A stretch of DNA of 6,091 nt from Bacillota bacterium. GTDB taxonomy: Bacteria; Bacillota; Clostridia; Lachnospirales; Lachnospiraceae. The notes beneath the pieces are model-generated. The model had not been told where the DNA came from and made no database searches. It saw only the letters and a program-made list of their open reading frames with translations. The translations under genes were made by a program, and so were the position numbers. This document shows positions 4,001-6,091 of the stretch, piece after piece (within the stretch, counting starts at the first letter, position 1; every line of letters begins with the position of its first letter). Location of the stretch: positions 1 to 6,091 of the forward strand of contig JAEYPA010000140.1 in NCBI GenBank assembly GCA_023411225.1. The letters run 5' to 3'.

Positions 4001-6091
4001 ATGAAGAAAATGGAAAGATATTTGGCTTTCAGTTTATGTCTCATTTTAGTGTTATCGATGGCTCTTCAGAATAATGCAGTATATGCTAGTGATGACGCAA
4101 AGGAAAATGTTTCAGTAAAAAAATCTATTAAATGGTTGGATGTTAATGAAGGCCTTGCAGAAGTCTCAGTTAATGTAACTGCCAATGATCATGATGTAAC
4201 TACTACAGATACGGAGACAACAGATATCGTATTAGTCTTAGATGTTTCTAACAGCATGAAAGGTGACAAATTAAAAAATGCAAAAAAAGCCGCATCTGAT
4301 TTTGCCACTACTATGTTAGATGGAGATCCTACTGGAAAGCTTAGAATTGCTGTAGTCGAGTATTGCAAAGAGGCTACTACATTAACTTCATTTAGCAATT
4401 CAAAGACTACCGTACTTAATGCAATTAGTAGTGTGTCTACTCCAAGTAATACCAACAATGGTGGTACTAACATTCAGGCTGGATTAAAAACTGCTCGTAA
4501 TTTGTTAGAAGAAAGTAAAGCAAAAAATAAGTTTCTAATCCTTTTAAGTGATGGTGATCCTACTTATAGTTACGAAATTACCGATGCTGATTTTACATTG
4601 TCACAAAGTGATAATTGTAAAGGGAAAGGTGATAGGCTAAAACATGCTGTGAAGGATGTTTCTGTGAGTAGTTATACAGTCAAAGCTGTAGATTATAAAT
4701 CGGTGAAAGGAATTGGACAATACTTTACCTTCTTTAACCCTTATAGTAAACTTATCCCATTAGAGTGTTCTCATGGTGAAGGTGCAGGAGATTATCTAGC
4801 CGTTTTACCTAATAACCATGGTGTAGCTACAATTTACGAGGCTTCATTGTGTAAAGACACCAGCATCTATTCTATTGGTTTTGGAATTGAAACCGGCTCA
4901 AATGCTGATCATGTATTAAAAGATATAGCAGATGATAAGCAATACTTCTTATCTGATATCTCAGAAGCTGAGATTAATAAAGTATTTAATGATATTCAAT
5001 CAAGTGTAACAAGCAAGATTGCTGCAGGTGAAGAGGCAACTGTTACTTCCCCTAAAAAAGAGGTATATGTAGGTGCAATGGCGGATAAGGTACTTGCTGA
5101 TTACACCGTTGTAGACGGAAGTATTACAACTGATACAGGAAAAGCAGAGTTGAAAGATGGACAAGTAAGTTGGGATATTGGTACATTACCAAATGGAACG
5201 GCTACATTAAAATATCGAATTAAGATTGATATGAAAAAGATTTCCTCCGGCAATGAGATTACAATTGCACCATCCACTCTTACTTACAAGCCTTATAATG
5301 GAGATCAATTGGCTACTACAAGCTCAACTGTAGATTCCAATAGCGCAGATCTTGAGTTCTTTAGAGTTGTATTTAAAAATGCAGATGAAAGTAATACGAT
5401 TCTTAAAACTCAGTTTGTTGAAAAAAATGGTAATGCAACAGCCCCAGAAGATCCAACCATTGCTGACACAGCTCAGTATAAATATACTTTTGCTGGTTGG
5501 GATGGTAATTACAAGAGTGTTACAAAGGATGAAGTGGTAATTGCAAAGTATGATACTGAACTACAAACCTTTACCGTAACCTTTAAGTTAGATGGAGAAG
5601 TTGAAAAAGAAGAGACTGTAGAATACGGTAAAAATGCAACTCCTCCAGAGATTACAAAGGAAGACTCTAAAAACTATAGTGACTGGGTAGGAAATTACAC
5701 TAATGTAACAAAGGACGAAGTGGTAACCATGACTTCTTCCATTAAGACCTTCAAGGTAACCTTTAAATTAGATGATGAAGTTGTAAAAGAAGAGACCGTA
5801 GAGTATGGCAAAGATGCAACAGCTCCAGAGGTTACAAAAGAGGAATCTAGAAACTATAGTGACTGGGTAGGAAATTACACTAATGTAACAAAGGACGAAG
5901 TGGTAACCATGACTTCTTCCATTAAGACCTTCAAGGTAACCTTTAAGTTAGATGATGAAGTTGTAAAAGAAGAGACTGTAGAATACGGTAAAAATGCAAC
6001 TCCTCCAGAGATTACAAAGGAAGACTCTAAAAACTATAGTGACTGGGTAGGCAATTACACCAATGTAACGAAGGACGAAGAAGTTAACATG
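4001..6091 (+). CDS. Secreted VWA-domain surface protein with B-repeats (3' end outside window)
   Basis: The frame is open from the ATG at 4001 to the last base (697 codons, no stop), so the C-terminus and any cell-wall anchor are not seen. AAGGAG (3987-3992) with an 8-nt spacer supports the start. Residues 1-29 are a Sec signal peptide, with probable cleavage after VYA. A VWA domain spans about 70-340: the metal-ion site is intact, with DVSNS at 81-85, T156 in GGTN and D184 in LLSDGDPT. About 95 residues with three cysteines (C206, C256, C284) sit between D184 and the next strand SIYSIGFG (288-295); C122 could pair with one of them. Residues about 345-450 are a beta-rich domain with the pattern LKDGQVSWDIGTLPNGTATL, common in Gram-positive adhesins. 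Residues 454-523 are a canonical Listeria-Bacteroides/InlB-type B-repeat (FAGWDG). From 524 on are 60-residue repeats. Likely role: adhesion or cell-surface contact; the target is unknown. Confidence 0.9.
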   Translation, partial: MKKMERYLAFSLCLILVLSMALQNNAVYASDDAKENVSVKKSIKWLDVNEGLAEVSVNVTANDHDVTTTDTETTDIVLVLDVSNSMKGDKLKNAKKAASDFATTMLDGDPTGKLRIAVVEYCKEATTLTSFSNSKTTVLNAISSVSTPSNTNNGGTNIQAGLKTARNLLEESKAKNKFLILLSDGDPTYSYEITDADFTLSQSDNCKGKGDRLKHAVKDVSVSSYTVKAVDYKSVKGIGQYFTFFNPYSKLIPLECSHGEGAGDYLAVLPNNHGVATIYEASLCKDTSIYSIGFGIETGSNADHVLKDIADDKQYFLSDISEAEINKVFNDIQSSVTSKIAAGEEATVTSPKKEVYVGAMADKVLADYTVVDGSITTDTGKAELKDGQVSWDIGTLPNGTATLKYRIKIDMKKISSGNEITIAPSTLTYKPYNGDQLATTSSTVDSNSADLEFFRVVFKNADESNTILKTQFVEKNGNATAPEDPTIADTAQYKYTFAGWDGNYKSVTKDEVVIAKYDTELQTFTVTFKLDGEVEKEETVEYGKNATPPEITKEDSKNYSDWVGNYTNVTKDEVVTMTSSIKTFKVTFKLDDEVVKEETVEYGKDATAPEVTKEESRNYSDWVGNYTNVTKDEVVTMTSSIKTFKVTFKLDDEVVKEETVEYGKNATPPEITKEDSKNYSDWVGNYTNVTKDEEVNM
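5570..6091 (+). repeat. 180-bp in-frame tandem repeats encoding 60-residue B-repeat variants
   Basis: Units start at 5570, 5750 and 5930; the third is cut by the window edge after 162 bp. Each reads from TFKLD to YSDWVGNYTNVTKDE and, in the complete units, a TMTSSIKT end. Bases 5671-5766 and 5851-5946 are identical (96 bp), and 5605-5691 and 5965-6051 are identical (87 bp). The units descend from the B-repeat at residues 454-523 but have DW where the canonical repeat has GW. Confidence 0.95.

Noticed and set aside
4189..4473. Minus-strand 94-residue frame
   Set aside because: It is antisense to the VWA domain, whose metal-site residues confirm the plus-strand frame.
5352..5540. Plus-strand 62-residue frame inside the VWA-protein gene
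   Set aside because: It is out of frame with the large gene, which shows clear B-repeat sequence here.

Overview
The window looks like chromosomal DNA of a low-GC Gram-positive anaerobe, most likely a clostridial (Lachnospiraceae-like) bacterium. This is inferred from the AT-rich intergenic DNA, strong AAAGGA/AGGAGG ribosome binding sites, sigma-A-like promoters, a lipoprotein with an Asn/Thr/Gly-rich linker, and a secreted von Willebrand factor A (VWA) protein with Listeria-Bacteroides-type repeats. No species can be named from the sequence alone.

Layout, left to right. Bases 1-88 hold nothing I can support. Two strong hairpins (89-113, 125-155) close the left side; the second is the terminator of a minus-strand cyclophilin peptidyl-prolyl isomerase (154-678), which has its own promoter at 738-766. 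Next, also on the minus strand, is an Nmad3-family putative nucleotide-modification protein with an extra cysteine-rich C-terminal part (778-1908). Between this gene and a plus-strand lipoprotein gene (2116-2970) lies a divergent promoter region with a good promoter on each strand. The lipoprotein has an FMN-binding-like domain between two low-complexity linkers and ends at a clear intrinsic terminator (2978-3022). Bases 3056-3247 may be a decayed coding remnant. A minus-strand tRNA-Leu(CAA) (3295-3378) follows, with its own promoter and terminator.

The right third is a long AT-rich gap (3379-4000) leading into a large plus-strand gene that starts at 4001 and is still open at the window edge (697 codons seen). 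It encodes a secreted VWA-domain surface protein: signal peptide, VWA domain with intact metal-binding (MIDAS) residues, a beta-rich domain, one canonical InlB/Flg_new-type B-repeat, then near-identical 60-residue repeats.

The most unusual item is the leader of that gene. Bases 3754-3946 hold three tandem units of about 62-67 bp. Each starts with GGTTAACC and can fold into two hairpins separated by a conserved linker (CTGAAAAYAGG in two units). Base pairs covary between units in both hairpins, which argues for a selected RNA structure. Alternative pairings exist within the units and towards the Shine-Dalgarno region. I do not recognise it as a known riboswitch; it is the best candidate here for an undescribed regulatory RNA, probably controlling the surface protein.

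The genes look like independent transcription units rather than one pathway. The two minus-strand genes could be partly cotranscribed, since no terminator is visible between them.
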